64,000 nucleotides of DNA from contig DATGLS010000037.1 in NCBI GenBank assembly GCA_035293985.1, positions 186,001-250,000 on the forward strand, in the 5' to 3' direction. This stretch comes from JAVDCA01 sp035293985 (GTDB lineage Bacteria > Pseudomonadota > Alphaproteobacteria > Rhizobiales > Xanthobacteraceae). A program made the translations under genes and the position numbers. Position 1 is the stretch's first letter; each line of letters starts with the position of its first letter. The notes beneath the pieces were generated by a model, which saw nothing but the letters and a program-made list of their open reading frames with translations, did no database searches and was not told where the DNA came from. Of the stretch, positions 24,937-33,098 are shown one piece after another.

Positions 24937-25335
24937 ATGAAACCATGCCGCCTCGTCCTTATCGCCTTGCTCTGCGTTGGTACGCTGCCGGGGCAGGCGG
25001 AAACCATCAACCTCTCCGACGATCACGGCGGTCGCGTCGCCGATTACGACGCGCGCTGGGCCACGCACGCCCATGACGGCGCGCGTGTCCGGATCGTTGG
25101 GCCATGCCGGTCGGCCTGCACCGTGCTGCTGGGACATATCCCGCGCAGCCGCATCTGCGTCACGCCGCAGGCGACCTTCGGCTTTCATCTCGCGCATCTG
25201 TCGCAGGCGACCGGCACGCTCTGGTACGGCTATCCGGCCGACATCAAGGCGTGGATCAATCAACACGGGGGGCTGCAGCGCGACTTCATCTGGATGCGTG
25301 CGCCCGACATCTACCGTTTCTTCCATCGATGCTGA
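24937..25335 (+). CDS. Secreted protein with ClpP/crotonase-like S-A-C segment
   Basis: A 132-residue protein with a signal peptide (residues 1-21, LIALLCVGTLPGQA). VRIVGPCRSACTVLLG resembles the C-x-S-A-C-x-x-x-x-A/L-G segment of periplasmic proteins with a ClpP-like fold (COG3904-type), in which the Ser sits at the nucleophile position; RICVTPQATFGFHLAH follows as in that family. The remainder is short, so it may be a minimal version. ATG 24937 follows GGGGAG. It closes the secreted-protein run and converges on the site-2 protease gene, 12 bases apart. An envelope role is likely; activity is unproven. Confidence 0.55.
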   Translation: MKPCRLVLIALLCVGTLPGQAETINLSDDHGGRVADYDARWATHAHDGARVRIVGPCRSACTVLLGHIPRSRICVTPQATFGFHLAHLSQATGTLWYGYPADIKAWINQHGGLQRDFIWMRAPDIYRFFHRC

Positions 25336-25347
25336 GACACCGGAAGC

Positions 25348-26033
25348 TCACGCATTCCCGGTCAGGTATACGATCACACTGACGATTGCACTGGTTGCGA
25401 TCCTGAGCCCGCGCGAGATGACATTGAAGTCCACGCCGAGCTGATTGCCGAGCAGCGGCAGCACGATCAGGAGCCCGATCAGGATGGCAAAGCCGTACGG
25501 CTCCAGGCGCGACAGCGCCGCGCCGGCGGGCCGCGGCAGGATCCGACCAGAATGCGGCCGCCGTCGAGCGGCGGTAGCGGGAACAGATTGAACACCGCGA
25601 GGACCGCGTTGAAGAGCAGCGCATTGCGCAGGTTGGCGGCAAGCCATTGGGCGCTGGTCTCCGGCAGATAGCCGACACCATGGAAGATGAGCGCCGCCGC
25701 GATGGCGAGCGCGATGTTCATCGCGGGTCCGGCCGCCGCCACGAGCACCATATCGCGGCGCGGCGAGCGCAAGGCGCGGAAATTGACCGGCACGGGCTTG
25801 GCGTAGCCGAACAGGAAGGGCGAGTGCATCAGCAGCAGCAGGCCCGGCAGCACGATCGTTCCGATAGGATCGATGTGCCGCAGCGGATTGAAGCTGACGC
25901 GGCCGAGCATCCAGGCGGTGTCATCGCCAAGCAGGTGCGCGACGTAGCCGTGCGCCGCCTCGTGAAAGGTGATCGCGATGATGACTGGGAGCACCCAGAT
26001 CGTGGCAAGATAGATGGTAGTGGTAGCGTCCAT
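25348..26033 (-). pseudogene. Site-2 protease (M50 family) gene with a frameshift
   Basis: The N-terminal 165 or so residues are a normal rhomboid-sized M50 intramembrane protease: the zinc motif ITFHEAAHGYVAH, then AAAGPAMNIALA and FPLPPLDGGRILVG with the third metal ligand. Right after GRILVG, near 25543, the frame is lost. One base added at that place would continue into ILPRPAGAALSRLEPYGFA and a last membrane segment ending at 25348, as expected for the family. It is therefore a single-base deletion or a sequencing error. Catalytic residues precede the break, but the last membrane helix would be replaced. Confidence 0.75.
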
Positions 26034-26134
26034 GATGCGTTTCTTGCCCGATCTTGGCCGGGGGCGCGCGGGCGGCCCGACGCTGACGCCGTTGGCGAGC
26101 GCGCCGCGCCCCTTGTCGATCCCGAAGCTCGGCG

Positions 26135-26719
26135 TTAGGCACCCCGTCGCGCGTGCAGCGCCATGGCGATCAGCGCGGCGCCGCCGAAAATCAGGTTGAC
26201 GCCGACGAGCACGCCGAGCGCCCACGCGGCTGTGCCGGGCAGACCCGCGAAGATGATGGCGGCGAGCGCGAGATCGATGATCCCGCTCAGCAGCATCCAT
26301 TCCCAACGCCCCGACAGCTGCTTGCGATGATCGATCGCGAACATGATCGAGGCGATGCCCTCGATGACGAAGAAGGCGATCAGCAGCAGCGTGAGCGATA
26401 CCGCGCCACCGACCGGCTGTATCAGCAGGATGAGGCCCGCGGCGGTTGCGAGCAGGGCGGAGATCAGCGACCACCAGAAGCCCGGCGCGCCGCGCGCGCC
26501 CAGCGTCGTGACCCAGCCGATCAGGCCGCTGACGAGGAAGATCCAGCCGAAGATGATGGTGACCGCGATCGTCGCGATCGGCGGCAGCAGGATGGCGAGC
26601 GCGCCGAGGATGAGCAGAATGATGCCCTCGACGAGGAAGAAGGTCGAATGCTCGCGCAGCGTGGTCGCGACCGCGGCCTGGATCTGGTTCGGATCGATCG
26701 GGGTTTGCGACGACATCAT
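26135..26719 (-). CDS. HdeD-family membrane protein
   Basis: A 194-residue inner-membrane protein with six hydrophobic segments in three pairs, typical of HdeD/DUF308 proteins linked to acid or envelope stress. The repeated unit reads LVEGIILLILGALAILLP, then a G-W-x-F-L-V-S-G-type helix (FGWIFLVSGLIGWV). Two ATGs stand in tandem (26719 and 26716) behind AGGGAGCTC; the second has the better spacing. It is upstream of the site-2 protease on the same strand, 101 bases away. Confidence 0.85.
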   Translation of the reverse strand: MMSSQTPIDPNQIQAAVATTLREHSTFFLVEGIILLILGALAILLPPIATIAVTIIFGWIFLVSGLIGWVTTLGARGAPGFWWSLISALLATAAGLILLIQPVGGAVSLTLLLIAFFVIEGIASIMFAIDHRKQLSGRWEWMLLSGIIDLALAAIIFAGLPGTAAWALGVLVGVNLIFGGAALIAMALHARRGA

Positions 26720-27132
26720 GAGCTCCCTGCAATGAGCGCTTGCGCGGCACCGTGCTCGCCCGGCGTCTCCATCCTACACGTGACCGCACGGCCGGCGGAA
26801 GACGGGCTGCCGAAGGCCAACGTCCCCTACGGCCTGTCGCCAAAATAGGGTGCTAGCGTTGTTCTAGGTAGATGCCGACCAGGCGGTCGACACCGTCCGT
26901 CCATCGATCGTCGAAATGCTGCAACAGCCGCTCGAAAGTTGCGATCCGCACGAGCGACGTGACCGCCGAGCTGTGGGGTACCTCGATTTCCGGAGCCTCG
27001 CAGAAGCCGAGACTTTCGTAGCGGCCGAGATGCAAGAATGCTGGTGTTGCGATTTTTCACCTCGCGGCCTCGGCCCCTGCAATGCCGACGGGAAGATCGA
27101 GGCGTCCGACCATTCGAGCCCACCCGTACAGC

Positions 27133-27147
27133 TTAACGCAAGGTTAA
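27133..27147. promoter_or_regulatory. Perfect CtrA box upstream of the PilZ gene
   Basis: TTAA-CGCAAGG-TTAA matches the CtrA consensus TTAA-N7-TTAA without mismatch, 86 bases before the PilZ start codon. The ctrA gene itself lies in this window at 43887-44585. Confidence 0.7.
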
Positions 27148-27232
27148 CATGTTGTGTGGTGTTAACGGTCGATTTCTGTCTCCTCGCTAGGATGGCAGAA
27201 GGCGTCGCGGGTTGCGTATCGAGAACACGATA

Positions 27233-27565
27233 ATGGCCAAGGAAAACGAGCTCAAAGGTACCGATCAGGTCGTCTTCGAATCTGGCTTCAAGGCGCGCAT
27301 CATGGGCATCGACGGCACGTGGTGGCGTGAGTGCTACATCGAGGTGATCTCGCAAAGCGGCGCCAAGCTCACGGTCGAGGGCAGCGTCGAGAACCTCAAG
27401 CTCAACGAATTCTTCCTCATGCTCTCGACGGTCGGGAATGCTCACCGCAAATGCGAGCTCGTCTACGTCAAGGGAGACGAGATCGGCGTGCGCTTCCTGC
27501 AGAAGGCCGAAGGCAAGCGCCGCGCGCGCCCGGCCTTCACCGAGAGCGAGGACTTCGTGCCGTAG
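27233..27565 (+). CDS. PilZ-like domain protein
   Basis: A 110-residue cytosolic protein that fits a single PilZ beta-barrel: CYIEVISQSGAKLTVEG resembles the D/N-x-S-x-x-G strand, and CELVYVKGDEIGVRFLQ is the usual last strand. The R-x-x-x-R loop that grips cyclic di-GMP is not clear, so binding is uncertain. Its perfect CtrA box suggests cell-cycle control, which would suit a motility or polar-development effector. ATG 27233 begins the conserved part. Confidence 0.7.
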   Translation: MAKENELKGTDQVVFESGFKARIMGIDGTWWRECYIEVISQSGAKLTVEGSVENLKLNEFFLMLSTVGNAHRKCELVYVKGDEIGVRFLQKAEGKRRARPAFTESEDFVP

Positions 27566-27567
27566 GG

Positions 27568-27645
27568 GCGAATAGCGAATGGGAAATAGCGAATAGTGCC
27601 TGGTTCCCGCATGATTGTTCCCTATTCGCTGCTCCATACTCGCCG
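27568..27645. repeat. Inverted repeat element built from GCGAATAG units
   Basis: Directly after the PilZ gene, GCGAAT/AGCGAATAG units occur three times within 30 bases (27568, 27574 and 27588), and CTATTCGCT at 27622-27630 is the exact complement of 27588-27596. The following CATACTCGCC extends the pairing loosely. The structure could fold into a hairpin and may act as terminator or mRNA stabiliser. Similar intergenic elements are familiar in this bacterial group. Confidence 0.5.
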
Positions 27646-27704
27646 TTCGCGCCGGCGCCATCGCGCACTTGCCCTACAGCAGTCCGTATGATCAACCTGT
27701 CGGA

Positions 27705-28118
27705 ATGACGACGGGGGCGCGGTTTCCGGTTCGGCTGGCGTTCGGATTGGCGGTGGCGATTGCGCTCGACACCGGGCTTCAGCTCGTCTGGAAGACCGGT
27801 GTCGCCGATCTGCCCGACGTCTCGTCCCTGCGTGAGCTCGCCGTCGCCGTCGTCCGTCACCCGATCTTCATTCTCGTCGTCGCCTTCATGGCGGCGCAGC
27901 TCGTCAACTGGCTCAACGTGCTCGACCACGCGGACCTGAGCTACGCCAAGCCGTTCACGTCGCTGAGCTACGTCACGGTGTGCGTGCTCTCGGTGTTTCT
28001 CCTGGGCGAGCGCATCGCGCCGCTGCAGATCCTCGGCATCTCGATCGTGGTTGCCGGCGTGTGGTGCGTGAGCCAGACGGGCCACGCGGCCGCAGCGTCC
28101 AAGCCGGAGGGCGAATGA
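27705..28118 (+). CDS. Half-size DMT-superfamily membrane protein (EamA-like), subunit 1
   Basis: A 137-residue protein with four hydrophobic segments. LSYAKPFTSLSYVTVCVLSVFLLGER matches the second half of an EamA/EmrE-type repeat (P-x-x-S/T near a membrane helix and G-E-R/K after it). The stop overlaps the start of the next gene by ATGA. Two four-helix proteins encoded together resemble the ArnE/ArnF or paired SMR arrangement, where both are needed. The substrate is unknown. Confidence 0.7.
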   Translation: MTTGARFPVRLAFGLAVAIALDTGLQLVWKTGVADLPDVSSLRELAVAVVRHPIFILVVAFMAAQLVNWLNVLDHADLSYAKPFTSLSYVTVCVLSVFLLGERIAPLQILGISIVVAGVWCVSQTGHAAAASKPEGE

Positions 28119-28447
28119 GCCCGACCGCGTTGGGCGTGTTGCTGGTCGTGGTGAGCACGATGGTCGAGGGATTCGGCCAGACCTTTCTGAAAAAGTCCGC
28201 GCTCGACGTCGCGCGCCGGCACCACTGGATCCTGCTCGGCGTCGCTGTGCTGATCGTCGAGGTGCTGCTCTACTCCGGCGCGCTGCGCTTTCTCGCGGTC
28301 AGCACCGCGTTCCCGATCACCAGCCTGAGCTTCGTGATGGTGACGCTGCTGTCGCGCTGGCTGCTCGGCGAGAAGGTGACGCCGCTGCGCTGGGCCGGCG
28401 TCGGCCTCATCCTGATCGGCACCAGCCTGATCGTCGCGCAGGCGTAG
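28115..28447 (+). CDS. Half-size DMT-superfamily membrane protein (EamA-like), subunit 2
   Basis: A 110-residue, four-helix protein of the drug/metabolite transporter superfamily: VSTAFPITSLSFVMVTLLSR and LLGEKVTPLRWAGVGLILIG are the diagnostic stretches. It starts inside the stop codon of its partner, so both should be made in equal amounts and may form a heterodimer exporting a lipid-linked sugar or small cation. Confidence 0.75.
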   Translation: MSPTALGVLLVVVSTMVEGFGQTFLKKSALDVARRHHWILLGVAVLIVEVLLYSGALRFLAVSTAFPITSLSFVMVTLLSRWLLGEKVTPLRWAGVGLILIGTSLIVAQA

Positions 28448-28461
28448 CTCCTTCATTCGCC

Positions 28462-28538
28462 GTCACTTCGAGGAGCCGTCTCGATCCGCAGGCGTGTGAG
28501 TTCGTGCAACGAGATTGCTTGGCTTCGCTCGCAATGTC
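28462..28538. repeat. Degenerate REP-like element (second copy)
   Basis: GTCACTTCGAGGAGC and CGAGATTGCTTGGCTTCGCT followed by CGCAATGTC correspond to the arms of the element at 2648-2741, with several substitutions and a shorter middle. It lies between convergent genes. Confidence 0.55.
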
Positions 28539-28544
28539 GCCGGC

Positions 28545-29804
28545 TTACGTCGCCGGCTGCAGCCGGGATGCGCGGTTCTGCAGCGCGCGGATGCGGTCGG
28601 CGAGGTTGCCGCCGCCCGGGGATTCAGCCGTGCCCGCGCCGTTGGCGCCGGCGCTCGCCGGCGCCTCGGCGGCGAGCATCGCAGCGATCGGCGAACTCGG
28701 GCCCTCGAGCGCCATGGTGAGGCGGGCGACCTCCGCGGCGATGTCGTTGATGCGCTCGCGCAGCAGCGCGTTGTCGACGCGCTCGTTGCTCCACGCCTGC
28801 TCGACGTCGCGCTTCATCGCCGTGATTTCCTGCTGCAGCTTGGTGCGCTCCTCGCTCACATGGGCGAGCTCGGCCTTGAGCTGGAGGTTCTCGGTTCGCA
28901 GCGTGTCGGCGGATTCGCGATGGTGATCGCCGAAGGCGGCGAGCTCGGCGCGCAGATCCGCCTCGACCTTCTTGGCGGCGTCGCGCTCGGCGCGCATCTG
29001 GTTCGCGGTGTATTCGTGCTCGACCAGCGCGCGGCCCTGCTCGGTGCATCGCGCGTCGAGATCGAGCAGACGGCGGCCGAGGATCTCCGCCTCGGTGGCC
29101 TGAGCGACCAGCTGGCGCTCGAGCTGCGCGACGCGATTGGCCAGCGTCTCGCCCTTGCTGCGCTCGTCGGCGAGATCCTTGGTCGCCGCGTCGGCGTCGC
29201 TGCGCTCGCGCGCGAGCCGTTTCTCGGCGTCCTGCACGTCCTTCTCGTTGCGCTCGAGCTGCGCCTTGAGCGCCTCGACCTGGGCCTGGAGGGTCGCGAT
29301 CTCGGCCTTGTGCACCTCGGTGGTGGCAGCGTGCACGCCGAGCTCGTCGCTGAGCCGCGTGAGCGCCGCTTCCTTGTCGGTGAGCGCAAGCCCGGTCTGA
29401 TGCGCGGTGGTCGCCTTGACGGAGAGCTCCTGCTCGGTGCTGCGGATCTGCTCCTTGAGCGCCTTCTCGCGCGCCTCCATCGCGATCAGCGCGGCGCTCT
29501 TCTCGCCCAGCTCCTGCTTGAGCATGGCGATCGCCTCGGTCTTCTTGCTGAGCTCGCTGAGGTGGCCCGTCGAGCGCGCCTTGAGCTGCTCGACGCTCAT
29601 CTCCAGCCGCCGGGTCGACATCGCGAACTCGGCGCGCAGCTGGTCCTTGTCGGCCTGGATCTCCGCCATCGACAGCGGGGTCGCGGCCTCGAGCCGCCGG
29701 GTCGTGAGACGCGCCGAGCGATTGTGCACGAGCGGGATGATGATGAGCCCCAACAGGCTCGCGCACAGGAACCCAATCCCGAAATACATGATCGTTTCGA
29801 TCAC
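28545..29804 (-). CDS. Membrane-anchored long coiled-coil protein
   Basis: A 419-residue protein with one N-terminal membrane segment (IMYFGIGFLCASLLGLIIIP) followed by about 350 residues of near-continuous coiled coil rich in Glu, Ala, Lys, Arg and Gln. RRLEAATPLSMAEIQADKDQ and the stretch after it look strongly conserved in related Hyphomicrobiales genomes from memory. The GTG start at 29804 is preceded by CCGGAGG at six bases. The function is unknown; a structural or division role in the envelope is plausible. A CtrA-like box lies about 150 bases upstream. Confidence 0.65.
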   Translation of the reverse strand: MIETIMYFGIGFLCASLLGLIIIPLVHNRSARLTTRRLEAATPLSMAEIQADKDQLRAEFAMSTRRLEMSVEQLKARSTGHLSELSKKTEAIAMLKQELGEKSAALIAMEAREKALKEQIRSTEQELSVKATTAHQTGLALTDKEAALTRLSDELGVHAATTEVHKAEIATLQAQVEALKAQLERNEKDVQDAEKRLARERSDADAATKDLADERSKGETLANRVAQLERQLVAQATEAEILGRRLLDLDARCTEQGRALVEHEYTANQMRAERDAAKKVEADLRAELAAFGDHHRESADTLRTENLQLKAELAHVSEERTKLQQEITAMKRDVEQAWSNERVDNALLRERINDIAAEVARLTMALEGPSSPIAAMLAAEAPASAGANGAGTAESPGGGNLADRIRALQNRASRLQPAT

Positions 29805-29952
29805 GAACGCCTCCGGTCCGCCAAACACGAATCGATGCGCCTGTCGGGAGGGTTGCTTCGGCCCGGACGCCATCCGGGGCAGGGCTTTCCGCCACTGACA
29901 TGCGCCACTCGATATGCCGGGAACATGCCACGGCGCGGACAGTTCTGCCAGC

Positions 29953-29967
29953 TTAGCGCATCGTTAA
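29953..29967. promoter_or_regulatory. CtrA-like box upstream of the coiled-coil gene
   Basis: TTAG-CGCATCG-TTAA differs from TTAA-N7-TTAA by one base, 149 bases before the start at 29804. The same one-base variant occurs before flhA at 53717. Confidence 0.45.
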
Positions 29968-30017
29968 CCTAAACCCGCAAGGCCCTGTCCTGACGGGCAA
30001 AAACCGCATGCGGCGGC

Positions 30018-30713
30018 TCAGAACGGGTTCCAGGTGGGCTGCGGGGTGAATTTGAGATAGCCGACATTGGCGCCGAGGCGCAGCCCGACGCCGGCACGGA
30101 TCGGCACCACCACGATGTCGTTTGCGGTCAGCGCCGTCATGCCGAACCCGCCGATGAAATAGGCCGAGCCGTCGATACCGCCGAACCGCTGGTAGACCGC
30201 CTGGGTGGCAGGCAGGTTGTAGACCAGCATCATGGTGCGCGCCCCGTCACCGCCAAAGTCCCAGCCGAGGCTGGGGCCTTGCCAGTAGACTTTGAGGTCG
30301 CCGGCGTTCTTGGTGTAGAGCGAGCCCTCGCCATAGCGCAGGCCGCCGAAGAACGCGCCCCCCGCTTCCTCGCCGAGCACATAGCCGTTCGGCAGGCCCC
30401 ACTGCGACACCGCCTTCTCGATCACGGTCGCAAGCCCACGCGAGACGCCGCCGAAGAAGCGATGGCCGGCCTCGACCAGCTCTCCCGGTTGGAAACGATC
30501 GTTCGGCGGAGGCTGATAGGCAGGCTGTTGCGGTGCCGCCTGGTAAGGCGGCTGCTGCGGCGGTGCCTGATAGGATGGCTGCGGCGACGGCTGATAAGGG
30601 GGCTGCTGATAGGGCGGTTGCTGATAGGGAGGCTGCTGCTGTGCTTGCGCGGCGTGCGGCGCCAGCGCCGCGAACGCGAGCAGGATGACCAGGATTCGCC
30701 AGCCAGAGCACAT
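30018..30713 (-). CDS. DUF1134 family secreted protein with Pro/Gln repeats
   Basis: A 231-residue exported protein (signal peptide to AAQA, about residue 24). A repeat region of about 45 residues follows, built from QQPPYQ and related units. The C-terminal 150 residues form the DUF1134 domain: SRGLATVIEKAVSQWGLPNG, YGEGSLYTKNAGDLKVYWQG, then GYLKFTPQPTWNPF at the end. Function is unassigned; the family is confined largely to Alphaproteobacteria. ATG 30713 has GAAGGAG six bases upstream; an earlier ATG would spoil the signal peptide. Confidence 0.75.
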   Translation of the reverse strand: MCSGWRILVILLAFAALAPHAAQAQQQPPYQQPPYQQPPYQPSPQPSYQAPPQQPPYQAAPQQPAYQPPPNDRFQPGELVEAGHRFFGGVSRGLATVIEKAVSQWGLPNGYVLGEEAGGAFFGGLRYGEGSLYTKNAGDLKVYWQGPSLGWDFGGDGARTMMLVYNLPATQAVYQRFGGIDGSAYFIGGFGMTALTANDIVVVPIRAGVGLRLGANVGYLKFTPQPTWNPF

Positions 30714-30925
30714 CGCGAGCTCCTTCGGATCAGTTCGGCTTAACGCGTTGGACACTGACATGGCCTACGGTCCCGCCGAGGCGCGCGGAATGCGCGCATC
30801 GCGTTCGGAACCTGAGCTTCGGGCTGCGTCGGTTCCCCTCAGCCTGCCGGACGAGCGGCAAGCCCCAGATGCCGCCGGCCGGAGCCGGGGCTGACCCCCG
30901 AATCGCAACACCATCGAGCAGAACT

Positions 30926-31420
30926 ATGACCTCAGCGCGGCGACAACGGAAGGCGGGAATGGCGGCGACGGCCGCGGTCGCGCTGCTCCTGGTGCTTCCC
31001 GGCGCGCCGCGGGCGGGGGCGGCGACGAGCGAGCGGGTGGTCACCGACCTGTTGAGCGGGCTCGCGATCAACGGCGTCGACCCGGTCGCGTATTTCACGC
31101 ACGCGGCGCCGCTCTACGGCAATGCCGAACACGAATACCGTTACGGCGGGACCATCTGGCGCTTCCGCAACGTCGGCGATCTGGCGGCATTCGCGGCGCA
31201 TCCGGACGTCTACATGCCGCGCTACGGCGGCTACGATCCGATGGGGCTCGGGCGTGGCGTGGCGGTCGCCGGCAACCCGCTGGTCTGGGCCATGGTGCGC
31301 GAGCACGTCTACCTGTTCTACGACGAGCGCGCACGGGACCGCTTCCTCGCCAATCCCGATGAGGCGATCGGGATCGCCGACGAGAAATGGCCGGCGGTGT
31401 TGAGCACGCTCGTGCCGTAA
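30926..31420 (+). CDS. YHS-domain exported protein
   Basis: A 164-residue protein with a hydrophobic N-terminal signal (AAVALLLVLPGAPRAGA). The YHS-like domain shows INGVDPVAYFTHAAPLYGN, then EYRYGGTIWRFRNVGDLAAF and DVYMPRYGGYDPMGLG. Such domains may bind metal or small ligands in the periplasm; no cysteines are present here. It converges on the CysQ-like gene, 15 bases apart. Confidence 0.75.
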   Translation: MTSARRQRKAGMAATAAVALLLVLPGAPRAGAATSERVVTDLLSGLAINGVDPVAYFTHAAPLYGNAEHEYRYGGTIWRFRNVGDLAAFAAHPDVYMPRYGGYDPMGLGRGVAVAGNPLVWAMVREHVYLFYDERARDRFLANPDEAIGIADEKWPAVLSTLVP

Positions 31421-31435
31421 CGCCGCGACCGGCCG

Positions 31436-32260
31436 TCAGGCCGGCACCGGGTCGATCTGCCGCGTCGGATCGCCCCAGGCGACGAACCCCGGAATCTTGA
31501 AATCCCGCTCCGCGCGTCCGTAGCGCACCGGTGCGCCGGGCGGCGTGGTCACGATCCCGCCGGCTGCCGCTACGATCGCGTGCCCGGCCGCGAGGTCCCA
31601 TTCCGACGTCGGCCCGAGCCGCGGATAGACGTCGGCCACGCCTTCGGCGATCCGGCACAGTTTCAGCGCCGACCCGCACGTGATCCGCTCGCTGATCGGC
31701 AGGCGCGCGAGAAAAGCCTCACTCTCGGGATCGAGGTGCGAGCGGCTCACCGCGGCGACGAGGCCGTGCGCCGGTGCGCGGCGGCAACGGATCGCGGTCG
31801 GCGCAATCGCCGGGTCGAGGCCGAGCCGCTCGGCGCCGCTCGCCACGATACCGCGGTAAAGCAGGCCGAGCGCCGGCACGGCAATGAAGCCAGCAATCGG
31901 CGCGCCATCCGTGACGATCGCAAGGTTGACCGTGTACTCGCCGCGTCCGGCGACGAATTCCTTCGTGCCGTCGAGCGGATCGACCAGCGCAAAGGTCTCG
32001 GTCAGCGCGGCGCCCGCCCGTGCGCGGCCTTCCTCCGAGACGATCGGGAGACCGGGCAGCAGCCGTGCAAGGCCTTGCGCGATCACGCGGTCGGCGGCCG
32101 CGTCGGCGGCGGTCACCGGCGTGTGATCCGCCTTGAGCCGTGTCGCCATGTCAGCGGGCGAAATGGCGAGAATCGCAGTTGCGGCGCGGGCGACGAGCGC
32201 CGTCAGCTCGGCCGCGAGCGCTGCGTCGATCGTGCGCAATATCATTGTTTTTCCGCTCAC
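31436..32260 (-). CDS. cysQ: 3-prime(2-prime),5-prime-bisphosphate nucleotidase CysQ / inositol monophosphatase family
   Basis: A 274-residue magnesium-dependent phosphatase. LPIVSEEG and LVDPLDGTKEFVAGRGEYTV hold the metal-binding Glu and Asp residues, with the K-E-F variant that favours CysQ (PAP phosphatase) over inositol monophosphatase, and SEWDLAAGHAIVAAAGG is the C-terminal family motif. It clears adenosine bisphosphate from sulfate assimilation. The start is GTG 32260 (GGGA upstream) or ATG 32245; sequence alone does not decide. Confidence 0.8.
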   Translation of the reverse strand: MSGKTMILRTIDAALAAELTALVARAATAILAISPADMATRLKADHTPVTAADAAADRVIAQGLARLLPGLPIVSEEGRARAGAALTETFALVDPLDGTKEFVAGRGEYTVNLAIVTDGAPIAGFIAVPALGLLYRGIVASGAERLGLDPAIAPTAIRCRRAPAHGLVAAVSRSHLDPESEAFLARLPISERITCGSALKLCRIAEGVADVYPRLGPTSEWDLAAGHAIVAAAGGIVTTPPGAPVRYGRAERDFKIPGFVAWGDPTRQIDPVPA

Positions 32261-32390
32261 ATGCCGTCCCTTCTTGCGCTGTCTTCCCTGTCTCGCCTTG
32301 GCAGGCCCCTGTCGCACGTGTATCACCGCGCCGTGCCGCAACGCATGCCCGAATCAGTGACCTGCGTCACGACCCCCGGAGAAAATCCGT

Positions 32391-33023
32391 ATGGCCGCGC
32401 CTCTCGAAGCCCTCGACCTTGCCGCCTTGCTGTGCTCGCGCGTTTGCCATGACCTGATCAGCCCGGCGGGCGCGATCGTCAACGGTCTCGAGGTGCTCGA
32501 GGAGTCGAAGGACGAGGAGACCAAGACCTTCGCGCTCTCGCTGATCAAGCGCAGTGCGCGCACCGCGACCGCGCGCCTGCAATTCTGCCGCATCGCATTC
32601 GGGGCCGCCGGGTCGATGACCGCGCAGGTCGACACCGGCGACGCCGAGTCGGTGGCGCGCGGCTCGATCGAGGACGACAAGTACAAGCTCGCCTGGAACC
32701 TGCCGCGCGCGCTGCTGCCGAAGAACCGGGTCAAGCTCCTGCTCAACATGCTGGTGGTCGGCACGCTCGCGATCCCGCGCGGCGGCACGCTGACGCTCGA
32801 TCCGATCGGCAGCGGCGAGAGCATGGGTTTCCGCGTCACCGCGGCCGGCCTCAATGGTCGGGTGCCGGCGGCGATTCCGGGGCTGCTCGCCGGCGAGGCG
32901 ACCGCCGAGCCGATCGATGCACACGCGATCCAGCCCTATTACACGGGCCTGCTCGCCCGCGCCTGCGGCCTCACCGCCACGATGGCGGCGGACGGCGAGA
33001 CCATCGTGGTCGCGGCAAGCTGA
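32391..33023 (+). CDS. chpT: ChpT histidine phosphotransferase
   Basis: A 210-residue pseudo-histidine-kinase phosphotransferase. The phospho-accepting His is in LLCSRVCHDLISPAGAIVNG, the signature of ChpT, and the rest is a degenerate ATPase-like domain (LPKNRVKLLLNMLVVGTLAI, then GFRVTAAGLNGRVP). In Caulobacter ChpT relays phosphate from CckA to CtrA and CpdR. It sits 265 bases before cheA on the same strand, a known Hyphomicrobiales arrangement, and ctrA is 11 kb downstream. Confidence 0.85.
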   Translation: MAAPLEALDLAALLCSRVCHDLISPAGAIVNGLEVLEESKDEETKTFALSLIKRSARTATARLQFCRIAFGAAGSMTAQVDTGDAESVARGSIEDDKYKLAWNLPRALLPKNRVKLLLNMLVVGTLAIPRGGTLTLDPIGSGESMGFRVTAAGLNGRVPAAIPGLLAGEATAEPIDAHAIQPYYTGLLARACGLTATMAADGETIVVAAS

Positions 33024-33083
33024 GCCCACAGAGACGCCGGGTGGTGCGACCTCACCTCAGGCGGCGTGGCGCCCGGCGCCTCA

Positions 33084-33098
33084 TTAAGCGATCGTAAA
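33084..33098. promoter_or_regulatory. CtrA-like box upstream of cheA
   Basis: TTAA-GCGATCG-TAAA has one perfect half site and one with a single mismatch, 191 bases before the cheA start and just after chpT. It is a weaker candidate than the box before the PilZ gene. Confidence 0.3.

Noticed and set aside
26853..27035. Minus-strand 60-codon frame ending in a plausible helical segment (FERLLQHFDDRWTDGVDRLV)
   Set aside because: It needs a TTG start without a ribosome site and I recognise no family; the composition could be real, but support is too weak for a gene call.
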